From Oceanicoccus sp. (GTDB lineage: Bacteria > Pseudomonadota > Gammaproteobacteria > Pseudomonadales > Dasaniaceae), in contig NZ_JAQWFR010000012.1 in the NCBI RefSeq assembly GCF_029238675.1, forward strand, positions 1-56,448: a stretch of 56,448 nt of DNA, given 5' to 3'. The notes under the pieces were generated by a model that saw only the letters and a program-made list of their open reading frames with translations, was not told the DNA's origin and did no database searches. This document shows positions 1 through 10,273 of the stretch, one piece after another (within the stretch, counting starts at the first letter, position 1; each line of letters opens with the position of its first letter). The position numbers and the translations under genes were made by a program.

Positions 1-116
1 TTCAGATGACCGTTACCCTGATCAACCCAATCGCGATGGACGAAGGTTTACGCTTCGCAATCCGTGAAGGTGGTCGTACTGTTGGTGCGGGTGTTGTTGC
101 TAAGATCATCGAATAA
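1..116 (+). CDS. tuf: Elongation factor Tu, C-terminal end (partial)
   Basis: The first 116 bases encode the last 37 residues of EF-Tu, the GTPase that delivers aminoacyl-tRNA to the ribosome; the rest lies left of the window. The reading frame starts at base 3 and ends with TAA at 114-116. The visible part is the end of beta-barrel domain III, with the typical [15 protein letters not shown] stretch and the KIIE terminus. Its place directly before the S10 operon matches the str operon (rpsL-rpsG-fusA-tuf) in gammaproteobacteria. A strong terminator follows at once. Confidence 0.96.
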   Translation, partial: QMTVTLINPIAMDEGLRFAIREGGRTVGAGVVAKIIE

Positions 117-136
117 TCGATTCTTAGCGCGATACC

Positions 137-170
137 AAAAAAGGCTGCCTTCGGGTGGCCTTTTTTATAC
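137..170 (+). terminator. Rho-independent terminator of the tuf (str) operon
   Basis: A 13-bp stem (137-149 with 154-166, containing two wobble-type pairs) closes a TTCG tetraloop and runs into a T-tract. It lies 20 bases after the tuf stop codon and separates the str operon from the S10 operon. Confidence 0.9.
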
Positions 171-191
171 CCGTAATTCTCTCCCCCATCC

Positions 192-237
192 CGTCATTCC
201 CGCGAAGGCGGGAATCCAGACTCCCGCTCCGCGGGAG
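192..237. repeat. Diverged half copy of the CGTCATTCCCGCG palindromic element
   Basis: The segment begins with the same 25-base terminus found in the full elements at 17046 and 23372. It is followed by a different internal hairpin, CTCCCGC TCC GCGGGAG (221-237), and a short stretch (AAACAGTAGGCTGG) resembling their right interior. It looks like a decayed or variant copy. Each terminus is itself a hairpin (ATTCCCGC/GCGGGAAT). Confidence 0.75.
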
Positions 238-272
238 AAACAGTAGGCTGGGCGAGTAGATAGTGCCGGAGC

Positions 273-383
273 GACCTGAGGTGGCCAGAGGGTTTTGCGA
301 CACGCTGTAAAACATCCCTGGGCGGTCGACAAAATGCATCCCTGCATTTTGACGGTCTCAAAACCCTCTGCCCACCTCAGGTC
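273..383. repeat. 111-bp inverted-repeat element with nested hairpin
   Basis: Bases 273-297 and 359-383 are inverted repeats of 25 bp with one mismatch. The 61-base centre holds a second perfect hairpin, AAAATGCA TCCC TGCATTTT (331-350), and an ACATCCCTG/GCATCCCTG doublet. The layout resembles the short dispersed structured repeats seen in many marine gammaproteobacterial genomes; this likeness is from memory and not tested. No coding function is visible. Confidence 0.7.
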
Positions 384-692
384 TTGTGTCACTTTATGAT
401 TTCTTTCAGGGTTTGCGATTAATGATGCCAGATTTATTTGAGTTATATGTAAGGCAATTTATGTCTGCTTTGATGCTGTGAAACCAAAAGGGCAGCCCTG
501 GGGCGGTCTTTTTTGAGGCTGGCTTATGGTTGTGGGCAGGTATTGTTCCGGACGAGTCTTTTTTGAGCTGCCCTGGTCGGTTTTTATATCGAGTGGTTTT
601 TATTTAAGTTGTTGATTGTGTTGGATTTTATTCCTCTCTATTGCGTGTTTTGGTACTACTACCATTCCCCCATAAATAAGATAGAAATAGTG
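384..692. other. Non-coding spacer between the repeat element and the S10 promoter
   Basis: There is no credible gene here. The only structure seen is a short imperfect direct repeat (GTCTTTTTTGAG followed by CTG or GCTG) near 508-522 and 558-572. Both copies lie close to GGGCAGCCCTGG/GAGCTGCCCTGG sequence, possibly remnants of terminator-like hairpins. The stretch becomes AT-rich toward 600-690, upstream of the promoter. Confidence 0.5.
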
Positions 693-721
693 TTGACAGT
701 CCCTGTTTCGATCTTTAGAAT
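693..721 (+). promoter_or_regulatory. Sigma-70 promoter of the S10 operon
   Basis: A consensus -35 (TTGACA, 693-698), a 17-bp spacer and a near-consensus -10 (TAGAAT, 716-721) predict transcription from about 728. This gives an untranslated leader of only about 67 bases before rpsJ. Confidence 0.8.
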
Positions 722-791
722 GCGCCTTCCTTTTTTCGGGTAGCCCCAGCCAATGTTGGTGAGCCCCTGTTAAAACACGATTGGAGTTTGA

Positions 792-1106
<315 letters not shown>

Positions 1107-1254
1107 GCCTTTAAGGTTTTAATCTACTAAGCGAATAAATATATTTTTTAAAGTTAGACCCGCTCGGGGGTCACCCCTGAGTCGTGTAACGTTCTCTAAA
1201 TATTTTAGAGTTCGGCCATAGAGGGTTAAGCCCCGTACACTGTGAGGTTGTAAG

Positions 1255-1899
1255 ATGACAATTGGTTTAGTCGGCCGTAAAAGCGGCATGACCCGCGTCT
1301 TTACCGACGACGGCATATCTATCCCGGTAACGGTGGTTGAGGTTAGTCCCAACCGTGTTACTGGTGTCAAAACAAGCGAGAGCGATGGCTACTCTGCTAT
1401 CCAGGTTACTACTGGTGGTGCAAAAGCTTCTCGCGTATCTAAGACTGACGCTGGTTTGTTTGCGAAAGCAGGCGTAGAAGCTGGACGTGGTCTCTGGGAA
1501 TTCCGTTTAGAAGATGGTGATGAAGCTCCTGAAGTAGGTGCCGAGTTAACTGTTACTACATTTGAAGTGGGTCAGAAAGTTGATGTGACCGGCCAATCAA
1601 AGGGTAAGGGTTTTCAGGGTGGTATCAAGCGTTGGAATTTCCAAATGCAAGATGCTACTCACGGTAACTCTATCTCTCACCGTTCAAATGGTTCTATTGG
1701 TCAGTGTCAGACTCCTGGTCGCGTTTTCAAAGGTAAGAAAATGTCGGGCCATATGGGTGCTGAGAAAGTGACCATTCAGACTCTTGAAGTGGTTCGTGTT
1801 GATGAAGCGCGTAACCTGATTTTAATCAAGGGTGCTGTTCCAGGTGCTCCAGGTGGTGACGTTATTGTTAGTCCCGCTGTTAAAGTGAGGGGAGCATAA
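1255..1899 (+). CDS. rplC: 50S ribosomal protein L3
   Basis: L3 is an early assembly protein near the peptidyl transferase centre. At 214 residues it has standard length. It starts [16 protein letters not shown] and contains the conserved loop around residues 120-160 ([24 protein letters not shown]) that reaches the catalytic centre. The glutamine in the GxxGxCQTPG segment is the usual target of the methyltransferase PrmB. The stop codon is 2 bases before the rplD start, so the two genes are translationally coupled. Confidence 0.98.
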   Translation: MTIGLVGRKSGMTRVFTDDGISIPVTVVEVSPNRVTGVKTSESDGYSAIQVTTGGAKASRVSKTDAGLFAKAGVEAGRGLWEFRLEDGDEAPEVGAELTVTTFEVGQKVDVTGQSKGKGFQGGIKRWNFQMQDATHGNSISHRSNGSIGQCQTPGRVFKGKKMSGHMGAEKVTIQTLEVVRVDEARNLILIKGAVPGAPGGDVIVSPAVKVRGA

Positions 1900-1901
1900 T
1901 C

Positions 1902-2522
1902 ATGGAATTAGCGACTTTTACTGTAGGCAAGAAAAAAGCAACCGGTGCTGTTGAAGTATCTGAAGCGACTTTCGCCAAAGAATTTAATGAAGATCTGGTT
2001 CACCAGGTCGTTACTGCTTATTTAGCAGGTGCTCGTCAGGGTACTCGCGCTCAGAAAAACCGTGCTGCGGTATCTGGCGGTGGTAAAAAGCCTTGGCGTC
2101 AAAAAGGTACTGGCCGCGCTCGTGCTGGTACTATCCGTTCGCCAATCTGGCGTTCTGGTGGTGTGACTTTTGCGGCTCAGCCTCAAGATCACTCACAGAA
2201 AGTAAACAAAAAAATGTATCGCGCAGCTCTGCGTTCAATCCTTTCTGAATTGTCTCGTCAAGAGCGTTTGGTTGTGGTTGATGAGCTCGAGATCAAAAAG
2301 CCTAAAACCAAGTCGCTGGTTAAAGTGATCGACGGTTTTGGTGTGGAAAGCGCCTTATTGATTTCAGAAGAAGTGTCTGAAAACTTGTACTTGGCATCAC
2401 GCAACTTGCATAAAGTGAATGTTGTTGATGTTGAAGGTGTTGATCCAGTAAGTCTAATTGATGCAGATAAAGTGATTATCACTGTTTCTGCACTGAAGAA
2501 GTTTGAGGAGTTATTGGGATGA
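1902..2522 (+). CDS. rplD: 50S ribosomal protein L4
   Basis: L4 lines the peptide exit tunnel and, in E. coli, represses the S10 operon through its leader. The 206-residue protein carries the conserved tunnel loop (residues ~45-95, with [21 protein letters not shown] split by variable positions) and the globular C-terminal domain. It overlaps rplW by 4 bases (ATGA), which couples their translation. The leader here is short, so classical L4 attenuation is uncertain. Confidence 0.98.
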   Translation: MELATFTVGKKKATGAVEVSEATFAKEFNEDLVHQVVTAYLAGARQGTRAQKNRAAVSGGGKKPWRQKGTGRARAGTIRSPIWRSGGVTFAAQPQDHSQKVNKKMYRAALRSILSELSRQERLVVVDELEIKKPKTKSLVKVIDGFGVESALLISEEVSENLYLASRNLHKVNVVDVEGVDPVSLIDADKVIITVSALKKFEELLG

Positions 2523-2806
2523 ATGCAGAAAGACTGTATACGGTTCTAAAAGGCCCTCATATTTCTGAGAAAGCAGCGATGGGCGAAGATCAAGTGGTTT
2601 TCCGTGTTGCGGTTGACGCAACCAAGCTTGAAGTTAAGCACGCTGTAGAGAAATTATTCAAAGTGACTGTCGAAAATGTTCAAACTGTGAATGTTAAAGG
2701 CAAAGTTAAGCGCAACAAGTTTGGTCTAGCGGCTAAGTCTAGTTGGAAAAAAGCTTATGTTCGTTTAGCTCAAGGTCAAGACATTGACTTTGCGTTGATC
2801 GATTAA
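2519..2806 (+). CDS. rplW: 50S ribosomal protein L23
   Basis: L23 sits at the tunnel exit and docks trigger factor and SRP. Its 95 residues fit the bacterial family ([14 protein letters not shown] at the N-terminus and an extended basic loop around residues 58-75). It overlaps the end of rplD by 4 bases and is followed by rplB after 37 bases. Confidence 0.97.
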   Translation: MNAERLYTVLKGPHISEKAAMGEDQVVFRVAVDATKLEVKHAVEKLFKVTVENVQTVNVKGKVKRNKFGLAAKSSWKKAYVRLAQGQDIDFALID

Positions 2807-2843
2807 TTAGCGTCACTAAAGGTATAGGTAGAGAGAAAGTCAG

Positions 2844-3671
2844 ATGGCAATTGTAAAAGCAAAACCGACATCTCCAGGGCGCCGTCATGTAGTTCGCGTT
2901 GTACACGCTGACTTACATAAAGGTGCTCCTTATGCGCCCTTGCTAGAAAAGAAAAGCAAGAGTGGCGGTCGTAACAACAATGGTCGTATCACTACCCGTC
3001 ATATCGGTGGTGGTCACAAGCAGCACTATCGCTTAATCGACTTTAAGCGTAATAAAGATGGTATCCCGGCGACCATTGAGCGTCTGGAATATGATCCAAA
3101 CCGTAGCGCTAATATCGCTTTGGTTTTGTATGCTGACGGTGAGCGTCGCTACATTATTGCGCCTAAAGGTGTTTCTGCTGGCGATCCGATCATGTCTGGT
3201 GATGCAGCACCTATCAAGCCGGGTAATACATTGCCATTGCGCAATATCCCTGTGGGTAGTGTTGTTCACTGTATCGAAATGAAGCCTGGCAAAGGTGCAC
3301 AGATTGCACGTAGCGCCGGTACTTCTGCGCAGCTAGTTGCACGTGAAGGTCAGTACGTAACATTGCGTCTGCGTTCAGGTGAGATGCGTAAAATTTTGTC
3401 AGAATGTCGCGCTACTTTAGGCGAAGTATCTAACAGTGAGCACAGCTTGCGTAAGTTAGGTAAAGCTGGTGCTAAGCGCTGGCGTGGTGTTCGTCCTACC
3501 GTTCGCGGTGTGGCAATGAACCCGGTTGATCACCCGCATGGTGGTGGTGAAGGTCGTACTTCGGGCGGTCGTCATCCTGTTTCACCTTGGGGTATGCCAA
3601 CTAAAGGTTATAAGACGCGTAAGAATAAGCGTACTAACAAGTTAATCGTACGCAAGCGTAACGCTCGCTAA
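2844..3671 (+). CDS. rplB: 50S ribosomal protein L2
   Basis: L2 is a large, highly conserved 23S rRNA-binding protein needed for subunit association and peptidyl transferase activity. The 275 residues include the [16 protein letters not shown] stretch, the OB-fold and SH3-like domains, and the C-terminal tail with the catalytic-centre histidine ([14 protein letters not shown]). A GAGAGAAAG ribosome binding site precedes the ATG. Confidence 0.98.
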   Translation: MAIVKAKPTSPGRRHVVRVVHADLHKGAPYAPLLEKKSKSGGRNNNGRITTRHIGGGHKQHYRLIDFKRNKDGIPATIERLEYDPNRSANIALVLYADGERRYIIAPKGVSAGDPIMSGDAAPIKPGNTLPLRNIPVGSVVHCIEMKPGKGAQIARSAGTSAQLVAREGQYVTLRLRSGEMRKILSECRATLGEVSNSEHSLRKLGKAGAKRWRGVRPTVRGVAMNPVDHPHGGGEGRTSGGRHPVSPWGMPTKGYKTRKNKRTNKLIVRKRNAR

Positions 3672-3702
3672 TAGCTAAACGAATTAAAGAGAGGAAGGTG
3701 CT

Positions 3703-3975
3703 GTGCCACGTTCACTAAAAAAAGGTCCATTTATTGATCTTCACTTGATGAAGAAGGTCGAGACAGCGATCGAAAGTAATGACAAGCGTCCCATTAAAAC
3801 CTGGTCGCGTCGTTCAATGATCTCTCCGGATATGGTTGGTTTGACCATTGCTGTTCACAATGGCCGTCAGCATGTCCCAGTATTTGTAACCGAAGATATG
3901 GTTGGTCACAAATTGGGTGAATTCGCTGCAACTCGCACTTATCGCGGCCATGTCGCTGATAAGAAAGCGCGCTAA
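3703..3975 (+). CDS. rpsS: 30S ribosomal protein S19
   Basis: S19 is a small-subunit head protein that pairs with S13. The 90-residue protein has the typical [10 protein letters not shown] start (GTG codon) and the core motif [25 protein letters not shown] ribosome binding site lies just upstream. It occupies its standard place between rplB and rplV. Confidence 0.97.
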   Translation: MPRSLKKGPFIDLHLMKKVETAIESNDKRPIKTWSRRSMISPDMVGLTIAVHNGRQHVPVFVTEDMVGHKLGEFAATRTYRGHVADKKAR

Positions 3976-4001
3976 GAAGCAGTTAAGAGAAGGTATAGAT
4001 G

Positions 4002-4340
4002 ATGGAAGTTTCAGCGAAATTAACTGGTGCACAAATCTCTCCGCAAAAAGTGCGTTTGATTGCTGACCAGATCCGTGGCAAAGAAGTTGAAGAAGCGCTT
4101 GATGTGCTTGAATTCAGCAACAAAAAAGCCGCTGACATTGTTAAGAAATTATTGAACTCTGCTATTGCTAACGCAGAGCATAACGAAGGTGCAGACGTTG
4201 ATGAGCTAAAAGTATCAACAATCTTTGTTGATGAAGGCAGAACATTGAAACGTCTTCGTCCACGGGCTAAAGGTCGTGCGGATCGCATCCTTAAGCGTTC
4301 TTGTCACATTACCGTTAAAGTTAGCGACAGCGAAGACTAA
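4002..4340 (+). CDS. rplV: 50S ribosomal protein L22
   Basis: L22 has a long beta-hairpin that lines the exit tunnel and contacts macrolides. The protein is 112 residues from the second of two tandem ATG codons (3999 and 4002). The second was chosen because family members start MEVSAKL and the AGAGAAGG site then lies 8 bases away. The conserved hairpin ([21 protein letters not shown]) is present. Confidence 0.96.
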   Translation: MEVSAKLTGAQISPQKVRLIADQIRGKEVEEALDVLEFSNKKAADIVKKLLNSAIANAEHNEGADVDELKVSTIFVDEGRTLKRLRPRAKGRADRILKRSCHITVKVSDSED

Positions 4341-4355
4341 TTAGGAGACGACCAG

Positions 4356-5033
4356 ATGGGTCAGAAAGTACACCCAACAGGCATACGTTTAGGTATCACC
4401 AAAGAGCATACTTCAGTTTGGTATGCCGATGGCTCAGCCTATTCTGAAAACCTGATCAACGATCTAGAAGTTCGTGAATACGTTGCCAAGAAGCTTGAAA
4501 GTGCTTCTGTAAGTCGCATCGTTATTGAGCGTCCAGCACAGACAGCGCGTATCACTATTCATACCGCGCGTCCTGGTATCGTTATCGGTAAAAAAGGTGA
4601 AGACGTTGATAAGCTACGTAAAGAGCTAAGCGTCAAAATGGGTGTGCCAGTGCACATCAATATCGAAGAGATTCGTAAGCCTGATTTGGATGCAAAATTG
4701 GTTGCGCAGAATGTTGCTGGCCAGTTAGAGCGTCGTGTTATGTTCCGTCGTGCCATGAAGCGTGTCGTACAAAACGCCATGCGTCAGGGTGCACAGGGCA
4801 TCAAAGTTCAGGTTAGTGGTCGTGTTGGTGGTGCTGAGATTGCACGTACTGAATGGTATCGTGAAGGTCGTGTGCCTCTTCATACTCTTCGCGCTGATAT
4901 TGATTACTCCACTTATGAAGCAGCAACTACTTACGGCATCATCGGTGTCAAAGTATGGATCTTCAAAGGTGAAGTGATTGGCGGTGTTGAAGAAGTTGAA
5001 CAGAAGCCAAAAGGTAAGAAGGGTGCTGCTTAA
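4356..5033 (+). CDS. rpsC: 30S ribosomal protein S3
   Basis: S3 forms part of the mRNA entry channel and has helicase function with S4 and S5. The 225 residues include the type 2 KH domain with its GxxG-like segment ([17 protein letters not shown]) and the C-terminal S3 domain with the [10 protein letters not shown] motif. A TAGGAGACG ribosome binding site precedes the ATG. An 81-base gap with a small hairpin follows. Confidence 0.98.
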   Translation: MGQKVHPTGIRLGITKEHTSVWYADGSAYSENLINDLEVREYVAKKLESASVSRIVIERPAQTARITIHTARPGIVIGKKGEDVDKLRKELSVKMGVPVHINIEEIRKPDLDAKLVAQNVAGQLERRVMFRRAMKRVVQNAMRQGAQGIKVQVSGRVGGAEIARTEWYREGRVPLHTLRADIDYSTYEAATTYGIIGVKVWIFKGEVIGGVEEVEQKPKGKKGAA

Positions 5034-5058
5034 TTAACTCTTTGAAATATTGAGTTAA
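5034..5058 (+). repeat. Small hairpin in the rpsC-rplP gap
   Basis: TTAACTC and GAGTTAA form a perfect 7-bp inverted repeat around an 11-base loop, starting at the rpsC stop codon. There is no T-tract, so it is not a terminator; a processing or mRNA-stabilising hairpin is possible. Confidence 0.45.
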
Positions 5059-5114
5059 AGGCAGACACAAAAGAATTTAGTTTTATACAGAATTAAAGGG
5101 TAAGGGTTCAGCAA

Positions 5115-5528
5115 ATGCTACAACCTAAACGTACAAAATTTCGTAAGATGATGAAAGGCCGCAATCGCGGTTTGGCACATCGTGGCAGCAAAATTAGTTT
5201 CGGTGAATACGGCCTTAAAGCTGTTGGCCGTGGCCGAGTAACTGCTCGTCAGATCGAAGCCGCACGTCGTGCGATGACTCGTCACATTAAGCGTGGCGGT
5301 AAAATTTGGATTCGAGTGTTTCCAGACAAGCCAATTACCGGTAAGCCTTTAGAAGTTCGTCAAGGTAAAGGTAAGGGTAATGTTGAGTACTGGGTAGCAC
5401 AGGTTCAGCCAGGCAAAGTGCTTTATGAAGTGCAGGGCGTAACCGAAGAGTTGGCGCGTGAAGCATTTGCTTTAGCGGCAGCCAAGATTCCAGTTGCAAC
5501 CACTTTTGTTAAACGGTCGGTAATGTAA
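5115..5528 (+). CDS. rplP: 50S ribosomal protein L16
   Basis: L16 organises the A-site tRNA region of the large subunit. At 137 residues it matches E. coli L16 in length. It starts [19 protein letters not shown] and contains the [15 protein letters not shown] segment. The stop codon overlaps the rpmC start by one base (TAATG), so the two are translationally coupled. Confidence 0.98.
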   Translation: MLQPKRTKFRKMMKGRNRGLAHRGSKISFGEYGLKAVGRGRVTARQIEAARRAMTRHIKRGGKIWIRVFPDKPITGKPLEVRQGKGKGNVEYWVAQVQPGKVLYEVQGVTEELAREAFALAAAKIPVATTFVKRSVM

Positions 5529-5719
5529 TGAAAGCTTCAGAATTACGTGAAAAATCTGTAGAAGAGCTAGGCGCTGAGTTAGTAAAACTGCGTGAAGACC
5601 AGTTTAAGCTAAACATGCAAAATGCTACAGGTCAGTTGGGTCAATCCCACCTGTTGAAACAAGCTCGTAAAGATATCGCACGGGTAAAAACTGTGCTTTC
5701 AGAAAAGGCAGGTAACTAA
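5528..5719 (+). CDS. rpmC: 50S ribosomal protein L29
   Basis: L29 is a short helical-hairpin protein beside L23 at the tunnel exit. The 63-residue product has the typical [14 protein letters not shown] start and a C-terminal helix ([14 protein letters not shown]). It overlaps rplP by one base and is followed one base later by rpsQ. Confidence 0.97.
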   Translation: MKASELREKSVEELGAELVKLREDQFKLNMQNATGQLGQSHLLKQARKDIARVKTVLSEKAGN

Positions 5720-5720
5720 G

Positions 5721-5987
5721 ATGTCAGCAAAAGAAAGCGGAGCTCGTACAGCGACGGGTAAAGTCGTTAGCGACAAGATGGATAAAACAATTACGGTTCT
5801 TATTGAGCGTAAAGTTAAGCATCCTATCTACGGCAAATACATGATTCGTTCATCAAAGCTTCATGCTCACGATGAAAATAACGAATGTAAAGCTGGTGAT
5901 GTTGTCACTATCAGCGAGACAAAGCCATATTCCAAGTCTAAGACCTGGAAATTGGAAAAAATTGAAGTCAGTGCCGTACAGGTATAA
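5721..5987 (+). CDS. rpsQ: 30S ribosomal protein S17
   Basis: S17 is a primary 16S rRNA-binding OB-fold protein. The 88 residues contain the conserved [20 protein letters not shown] segment and the [13 protein letters not shown] loop. It starts one base after the rpmC stop and ends the S10 operon; rplN, first gene of the spc group, follows after 54 bases. Confidence 0.97.
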   Translation: MSAKESGARTATGKVVSDKMDKTITVLIERKVKHPIYGKYMIRSSKLHAHDENNECKAGDVVTISETKPYSKSKTWKLEKIEVSAVQV

Positions 5988-6041
5988 CGCGCCTCTGACT
6001 CTTTAAAGGGTTGGAATCGATAAGAAGGTTTGGAGTAGAAG

Positions 6042-6410
6042 ATGATTCAAACAGAATCGTATTTAGATGTAGCAGATAACAGCGGCGCACGTCGTGTTAT
6101 GTGTATCAAAGTACTGGGTGGTTCACACCGTCGTTATGCGCGTATTGGTGACCTGATCAAGGTTACTGTGAAGGAAGCAATTCCTCGCGGTAAAGTAAAA
6201 AAAGGTCAGGTAATGACAGCGGTTGTAGTGCGCACCAGAAAAGGCGTGCGTCGCGGTGATGGCTCGATGATCAAGTTTGACGATAACGCAGCAGTTATCC
6301 TGAATGCTCAGGATGCGCCAATTGGTACTCGTATCTTTGGCCCAGTAACCCGCGAACTGCGCGGTGAAAAATTTATGAAGATTATCTCTCTGGCCCCTGA
6401 AGTACTTTAA
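6042..6410 (+). CDS. rplN: 50S ribosomal protein L14
   Basis: L14 is a central large-subunit protein that forms inter-subunit bridges. It is 122 residues, starting [17 protein letters not shown], with the family core [18 protein letters not shown] and the [13 protein letters not shown] segment. It is the first gene of the spc operon; no convincing separate promoter was found in front of it. Confidence 0.98.
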   Translation: MIQTESYLDVADNSGARRVMCIKVLGGSHRRYARIGDLIKVTVKEAIPRGKVKKGQVMTAVVVRTRKGVRRGDGSMIKFDDNAAVILNAQDAPIGTRIFGPVTRELRGEKFMKIISLAPEVL

Positions 6411-6449
6411 GTGCTGGTTTAGAGAAGCAGAGAGAGTAGAGGATCGGAA

Positions 6450-6764
6450 ATGCGTAAAATTATGCGAGATGACGAAGTCATCATCCTGGCAGGTAAAGAC
6501 AAAGGCAAGCGTGGCAAGGTAGTAGGTCAGGTTGGTGAAGACCGTCTGCTGGTTTCTGGCATCAATATGATGAAGAAACACCAGAAGCCTAATCCACAGG
6601 CTAATGTACCTGGCGGCATTATTGAAAAAGAAGCGCCGATTCAGATTTCAAATGTAGCGATTTTTAATAGCGCTACTGCGAAAGCGGATCGTGTAGGTTT
6701 TAAAGTTGAAGGCGGCAAGAAAGTGCGTATCTTCAAATCAAACGGCGAACAGATTGACGCGTAA
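6450..6764 (+). CDS. rplX: 50S ribosomal protein L24
   Basis: L24 is an assembly-initiation protein with a KOW domain. The 104 residues include the KOW motif near residues 8-30 ([17 protein letters not shown]) and the [10 protein letters not shown] segment. It lies in standard spc order between rplN and rplE, with an AGAGGATCGG ribosome binding site. Confidence 0.97.
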   Translation: MRKIMRDDEVIILAGKDKGKRGKVVGQVGEDRLLVSGINMMKKHQKPNPQANVPGGIIEKEAPIQISNVAIFNSATAKADRVGFKVEGGKKVRIFKSNGEQIDA

Positions 6765-6827
6765 TTTTCTCTTTCACCAGAAAGAAGAAGGTTTACAGTG
6801 GCAACACAGAGAAAGCTGAGAAAAGAA

Positions 6828-7367
6828 ATGGCTAATTTGAAAGAAAAGTACAACACAGAGTTAAAAGCACAGCTTAAAGAAGAGCTGAAGCTGGACAATG
6901 TGATGGAAGTTCCGCAGATCACCAAGATCACTTTGAATATGGGTGTGGGTGAAGCTCTGGGCGACAAAAAAGTTCTTGAGCATGCAGTAAGCAATATGGA
7001 ACAGATTAGCGGCCAGAAAGTTGTGGTCACTAAGGCACGTAAATCTATCGCTGGCTTTAAAGTCCGTGAAGATTGGCCAATCGGTTGTAAGGTGACATTG
7101 CGTAGCGATCGTATGTACGAATTCCTAGAGCGCTTAATCAGCATCTCTATTCCACGTATTCGTGATTTCCGCGGCATTAGCCCGAAATCATTTGACGGTC
7201 GCGGCAACTTTGCAATGGGTGTTTCAGAGCAGATTATCTTCCCTGAAATCGACTATGACAAAATTGATAAGATTCGTGGTATGGATATTACCATTACCAC
7301 TTCAGCAAAGAACAACGAAGAAGGTTTGGCCTTGCTGAAAGCATTTAATTTCCCTTTTAAGAACTAA
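6828..7367 (+). CDS. rplE: 50S ribosomal protein L5
   Basis: L5 binds 5S rRNA and contacts the P-site tRNA. From ATG 6828 the protein is 179 residues, exactly the usual length, and aligns end to end with E. coli L5 ([13 protein letters not shown] against MAKLHDYYKDEVV). A GTG at 6798, 10 codons upstream in frame, has the better ribosome binding site (AAGAAGG, 6 bases away), so a slightly extended form is possible. The conserved [10 protein letters not shown] and [12 protein letters not shown] motifs are present. Confidence 0.95.
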   Translation: MANLKEKYNTELKAQLKEELKLDNVMEVPQITKITLNMGVGEALGDKKVLEHAVSNMEQISGQKVVVTKARKSIAGFKVREDWPIGCKVTLRSDRMYEFLERLISISIPRIRDFRGISPKSFDGRGNFAMGVSEQIIFPEIDYDKIDKIRGMDITITTSAKNNEEGLALLKAFNFPFKN

Positions 7368-7382
7368 TTTAGGTATAGCGGC

Positions 7383-7688
7383 ATGGCAAAGAAATCGATG
7401 ATCGCCCGCGAAGCAAAGCGTGCAGCAACTGTTAAAAAGTTTGCAGCAAAACGCGCCGAGCTTAAAGCACTGATCCTGGATCCAAACGCGAGTGATGATG
7501 ACAAGTGGGCTGCGCAGATCAAACTGCAAAAGCTACCACGTGATGCTAACCCGGTTCGTCAGCGTAACCGCTGTCAGGTTACCGGTCGTCCACACGGTGT
7601 TTATCGCAAGTTTGGTTTATGTCGTAACAAATTACGCGAAGCTGCTATGCGCGGCGACGTACCTGGTCTAGTTAAGGCTAGCTGGTAA
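7383..7688 (+). CDS. rpsN: 30S ribosomal protein S14 (zinc-independent form)
   Basis: S14 belongs to the small-subunit head. The 101-residue length and the lack of the CxxC...CxxC zinc ribbon mark it as the C-minus form. The conserved C-terminal [18 protein letters not shown] segment is present. It lies 15 bases after rplE in standard spc order. Confidence 0.97.
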   Translation: MAKKSMIAREAKRAATVKKFAAKRAELKALILDPNASDDDKWAAQIKLQKLPRDANPVRQRNRCQVTGRPHGVYRKFGLCRNKLREAAMRGDVPGLVKASW

Positions 7689-7706
7689 GGCTTTAGGAGC
7701 AAAAAT

Positions 7707-8102
7707 ATGAGTATGCAAGATCCCGTAGCGGATATGCTAACCCGGATTCGCAATGCACAGATGGCTGGTAAGCCTGAAGTTGCGATGCCCGCTTCAAAAT
7801 TAAAAGCAGCTTTGGCTGGTGTGTTACAGGACGAAGGCTTTGTTGCTGGTTCGCGTAACGAAGCTGTAGATGGCAAGCCCAATTTAGTTGTAGAGCTTAA
7901 GTACTATAACGGCAAGCCAGTTATTGTTGAAATTGACCGTGTAAGTCGCCCTGGTTTGCGTTCTTACGTGGGTAAAGATGAATTGCCAAAAGTACGTGGT
8001 GGTTTAGGTGTTGCGATTGTATCTACCTCTAAAGGTGTGATGACAGATCGCGCAGCACGTGCTGCCGGTGTTGGTGGTGAAGTACTTTGCACAGTTTTCT
8101 AA
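7707..8102 (+). CDS. rpsH: 30S ribosomal protein S8
   Basis: S8 binds the central domain of 16S rRNA and in E. coli represses the spc operon. The 131 residues start [18 protein letters not shown] and end in the conserved [19 protein letters not shown] ribosome binding site precedes the ATG. Confidence 0.98.
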   Translation: MSMQDPVADMLTRIRNAQMAGKPEVAMPASKLKAALAGVLQDEGFVAGSRNEAVDGKPNLVVELKYYNGKPVIVEIDRVSRPGLRSYVGKDELPKVRGGLGVAIVSTSKGVMTDRAARAAGVGGEVLCTVF

Positions 8103-8139
8103 GAAAACTGTCACTTAAATAGAGTCAGAGTTTAAGACT

Positions 8140-8673
8140 ATGTCTAGAGTAGCAAAAAGCCCAGTGGCTATCCCAGCAGGTGTTGAGGTGAAAATTAACG
8201 GTCAGGAAGTGACTGTTAAAGGCGCCAAAGAATCTATGTCTTGGGGTGTACACGAGAAGGTAGAAGTTAAACAAGAAGAAAACAATATTGTGTTTTCAGG
8301 TCGTGACGACGCGAAAGATGCTTGGGCCTTAGCGGGTACCACTCGCGCGTTAGTTAACAATATGGTTATCGGTGTTAGCACCGGTTTCCAGAAGAAGCTT
8401 GAGCTAAACGGTGTTGGTTATCGTGCGAAAGCAGCGGGTAAAACGTTGAACCTAACTTTAGGTTTTTCACACCCGGTTGACTACGAACTACCTGAAGGTG
8501 TCACTGCGGAGACTCCATCTCAGACTGAGATCGTGTTGAAAGGCGCAGACAAACAGTTGATTGGACAGGTAGCCGCTGAAATTCGTGCCTTCCGTCCACC
8601 TGAGCCTTATAAAGGTAAAGGTATTCGTTATTCCGACGAGTATGTTCGTCGTAAAGAAGCTAAGAAGAAGTAA
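8140..8673 (+). CDS. rplF: 50S ribosomal protein L6
   Basis: L6 supports the GTPase-associated centre of the large subunit. The 177 residues comprise the two repeated L6 folds and the signature [14 protein letters not shown] near the C-terminus. It is in the standard spc order between rpsH and rplR. Confidence 0.98.
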   Translation: MSRVAKSPVAIPAGVEVKINGQEVTVKGAKESMSWGVHEKVEVKQEENNIVFSGRDDAKDAWALAGTTRALVNNMVIGVSTGFQKKLELNGVGYRAKAAGKTLNLTLGFSHPVDYELPEGVTAETPSQTEIVLKGADKQLIGQVAAEIRAFRPPEPYKGKGIRYSDEYVRRKEAKKK

Positions 8674-8690
8674 GGTAGATAGGTACTAGT

Positions 8691-9041
8691 ATGAGCGACA
8701 AGAAAACATCAAGATTGCGTCGTGCTCGCCGAGCCCGCGTAAAGATGCGTGAGTTAGGTGCTAATCGCCTGAGCGTTCACCGCACTTCGCAGCACATTTA
8801 TGCACAAATTATTGGCCCGGAAGGCGATAAGGTTTTAGCTAGTGCTTCAACACTAGACAAAGACTTGCGCTCTGGTAGCACAGGTAATGCTGATGCTGCA
8901 GCTAGTGTTGGTAAGTTGATAGCAGAGCGTGCAAAGGCCGCCGGTATTTCCGACGTAGCTTTTGACCGTAGTGGTTTTAAATACCATGGCCGCATTAAGG
9001 CTTTGGCAGAGGCAGCCCGCGAAGGCGGCCTACAATTCTAA
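8691..9041 (+). CDS. rplR: 50S ribosomal protein L18
   Basis: L18 binds 5S rRNA together with L5 and L25. The 116-residue product has a basic N-terminal arm ([19 protein letters not shown]) and the C-terminal [20 protein letters not shown] motif. It is 17 bases behind rplF. Confidence 0.97.
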   Translation: MSDKKTSRLRRARRARVKMRELGANRLSVHRTSQHIYAQIIGPEGDKVLASASTLDKDLRSGSTGNADAAASVGKLIAERAKAAGISDVAFDRSGFKYHGRIKALAEAAREGGLQF

Positions 9042-9077
9042 CGATTCAAGCGATTGAATTAGAGTCAGGGTTAAACG

Positions 9078-9590
9078 ATGTCATTTAATGATTCAAAAAA
9101 GCAGGACGATTCTGAAGGCTTACAAGAGAAGCTGGTTCAGGTTAACCGTGTTGCAAAAGTTGTAAAAGGTGGTCGTATTTTCGGTTTCACTGCGCTGACA
9201 GTAGTTGGTGACGGTAACGGTAAAGTCGGCTTTGGTCGTGGTAAGGCTCGCGAAGTGCCAGTTGCTATCCAGAAAGCTATGGAAGCGGCACGTCGCAATA
9301 TGATCGACGTTGATCTGAATGGTGACACTATTCAGTATCCGATCAAAGCAAACCACGGTGCTTCAAAAATCTACATGCAGCCTGCATCCCAGGGTACTGG
9401 TGTTATCGCCGGTGGCGCAATGCGAGCTGTATTGGAAATGGCGGGTGTACATAACGTACTAGCCAAGAGCTACGGTTCTACTAATCCGGTAAACGTTGTT
9501 CGCGCAACTTTCAAAGCGCTTGAAACAATGGCTTCACCTGAGCAAGTAGCGAATCGCCGCGGCAAAACAGTAGAAGAAATTTTAAATTAA
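9078..9590 (+). CDS. rpsE: 30S ribosomal protein S5
   Basis: S5 is a decoding-fidelity protein next to S4. The 170 residues contain the S5 double-stranded RNA-binding fold (residues ~15-80, [18 protein letters not shown]) and the C-terminal domain with [23 protein letters not shown] ribosome binding site precedes the ATG. Confidence 0.98.
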   Translation: MSFNDSKKQDDSEGLQEKLVQVNRVAKVVKGGRIFGFTALTVVGDGNGKVGFGRGKAREVPVAIQKAMEAARRNMIDVDLNGDTIQYPIKANHGASKIYMQPASQGTGVIAGGAMRAVLEMAGVHNVLAKSYGSTNPVNVVRATFKALETMASPEQVANRRGKTVEEILN

Positions 9591-9635
9591 GTAGTGAATC
9601 AGCGGTATTGACCGCTGAGCATTAGGGTTGCAGAA

Positions 9636-9818
9636 ATGGCCAAGAAGACAGTTAAAGTAACGCTGGTACGTAGTACTAACGGTCGCAGAAAGGAGCACAA
9701 AGCTTCAGTTGCCGGTTTAGGTTTACGTCGCATTAATCATACGGTTGAAGTGGAAGACACTCCTTCAACACGCGGTATGATTAACCAAGTCAGCTATATG
9801 CTACGGGTTGAGGATTAA
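9636..9818 (+). CDS. rpmD: 50S ribosomal protein L30
   Basis: L30 is a small large-subunit protein. The 60-residue product has the family segment [23 protein letters not shown] broken only by ordinary variation. It starts at ATG 9636 and its stop codon is 2 bases from the rplO start. Confidence 0.95.
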   Translation: MAKKTVKVTLVRSTNGRRKEHKASVAGLGLRRINHTVEVEDTPSTRGMINQVSYMLRVED

Positions 9819-9820
9819 TC

Positions 9821-10267
9821 ATGACTGAAGAATTACGTTTAAATACATTGAGCCCGGCACCCGGTGCCAAGCACAGCTCAAAGCGTGTTGGTCGTGGTAT
9901 CGGTAGCGGTTTAGGTAAAACCGGTGGCCGTGGTCACAAAGGTCAAAAAGCTCGCAGTGGCGGTAGTGTTCGCCCAGGTTTCGAGGGTGGCCAGATGCCA
10001 ATGCAGAAGCGTTTGCCTAAGTACGGCTTCACTTCTCGCGTAGCTCGTGTAACCGCGCAAATCCGCACTAGCGAATTAGCTGCCGTGCAGGATGACGTGA
10101 TCGATCTAACAGCACTTAAGCGTGCTGACTTGGTTGGTACTAATATCGAACGTGCAAAAATCTTTTTGTCAGGCGATGTAACAAAAGCTGTGACCATTAA
10201 AGGTTTGGGTGTAACCAAAGGCGCTCGTGAAGCAATCGAGAAAGCTGGCGGAAAGATTGAGGAATAA
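9821..10267 (+). CDS. rplO: 50S ribosomal protein L15
   Basis: L15 is a late-assembly protein with a long glycine- and arginine-rich N-terminal extension. The 148 residues start [15 protein letters not shown] and carry the [20 protein letters not shown] stretch and a globular C-terminus. It is 2 bases behind rpmD and 6 bases before secY. Confidence 0.97.
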   Translation: MTEELRLNTLSPAPGAKHSSKRVGRGIGSGLGKTGGRGHKGQKARSGGSVRPGFEGGQMPMQKRLPKYGFTSRVARVTAQIRTSELAAVQDDVIDLTALKRADLVGTNIERAKIFLSGDVTKAVTIKGLGVTKGAREAIEKAGGKIEE

Positions 10268-10273
10268 TCCATA

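Noticed and set aside
64..392. Short overlapping reading frames across the tuf tail and repeats
   Set aside because: They run through the terminator and palindromic repeats, lack ribosome binding sites and show no protein-like sequence.
5962..5988. Promoter for the spc operon at the end of rpsQ (TTGAAG ... TATAAC)
   Set aside because: The spacer is only 15 bp and the -35 is weak, so the spc genes more likely read through from the S10 promoter.
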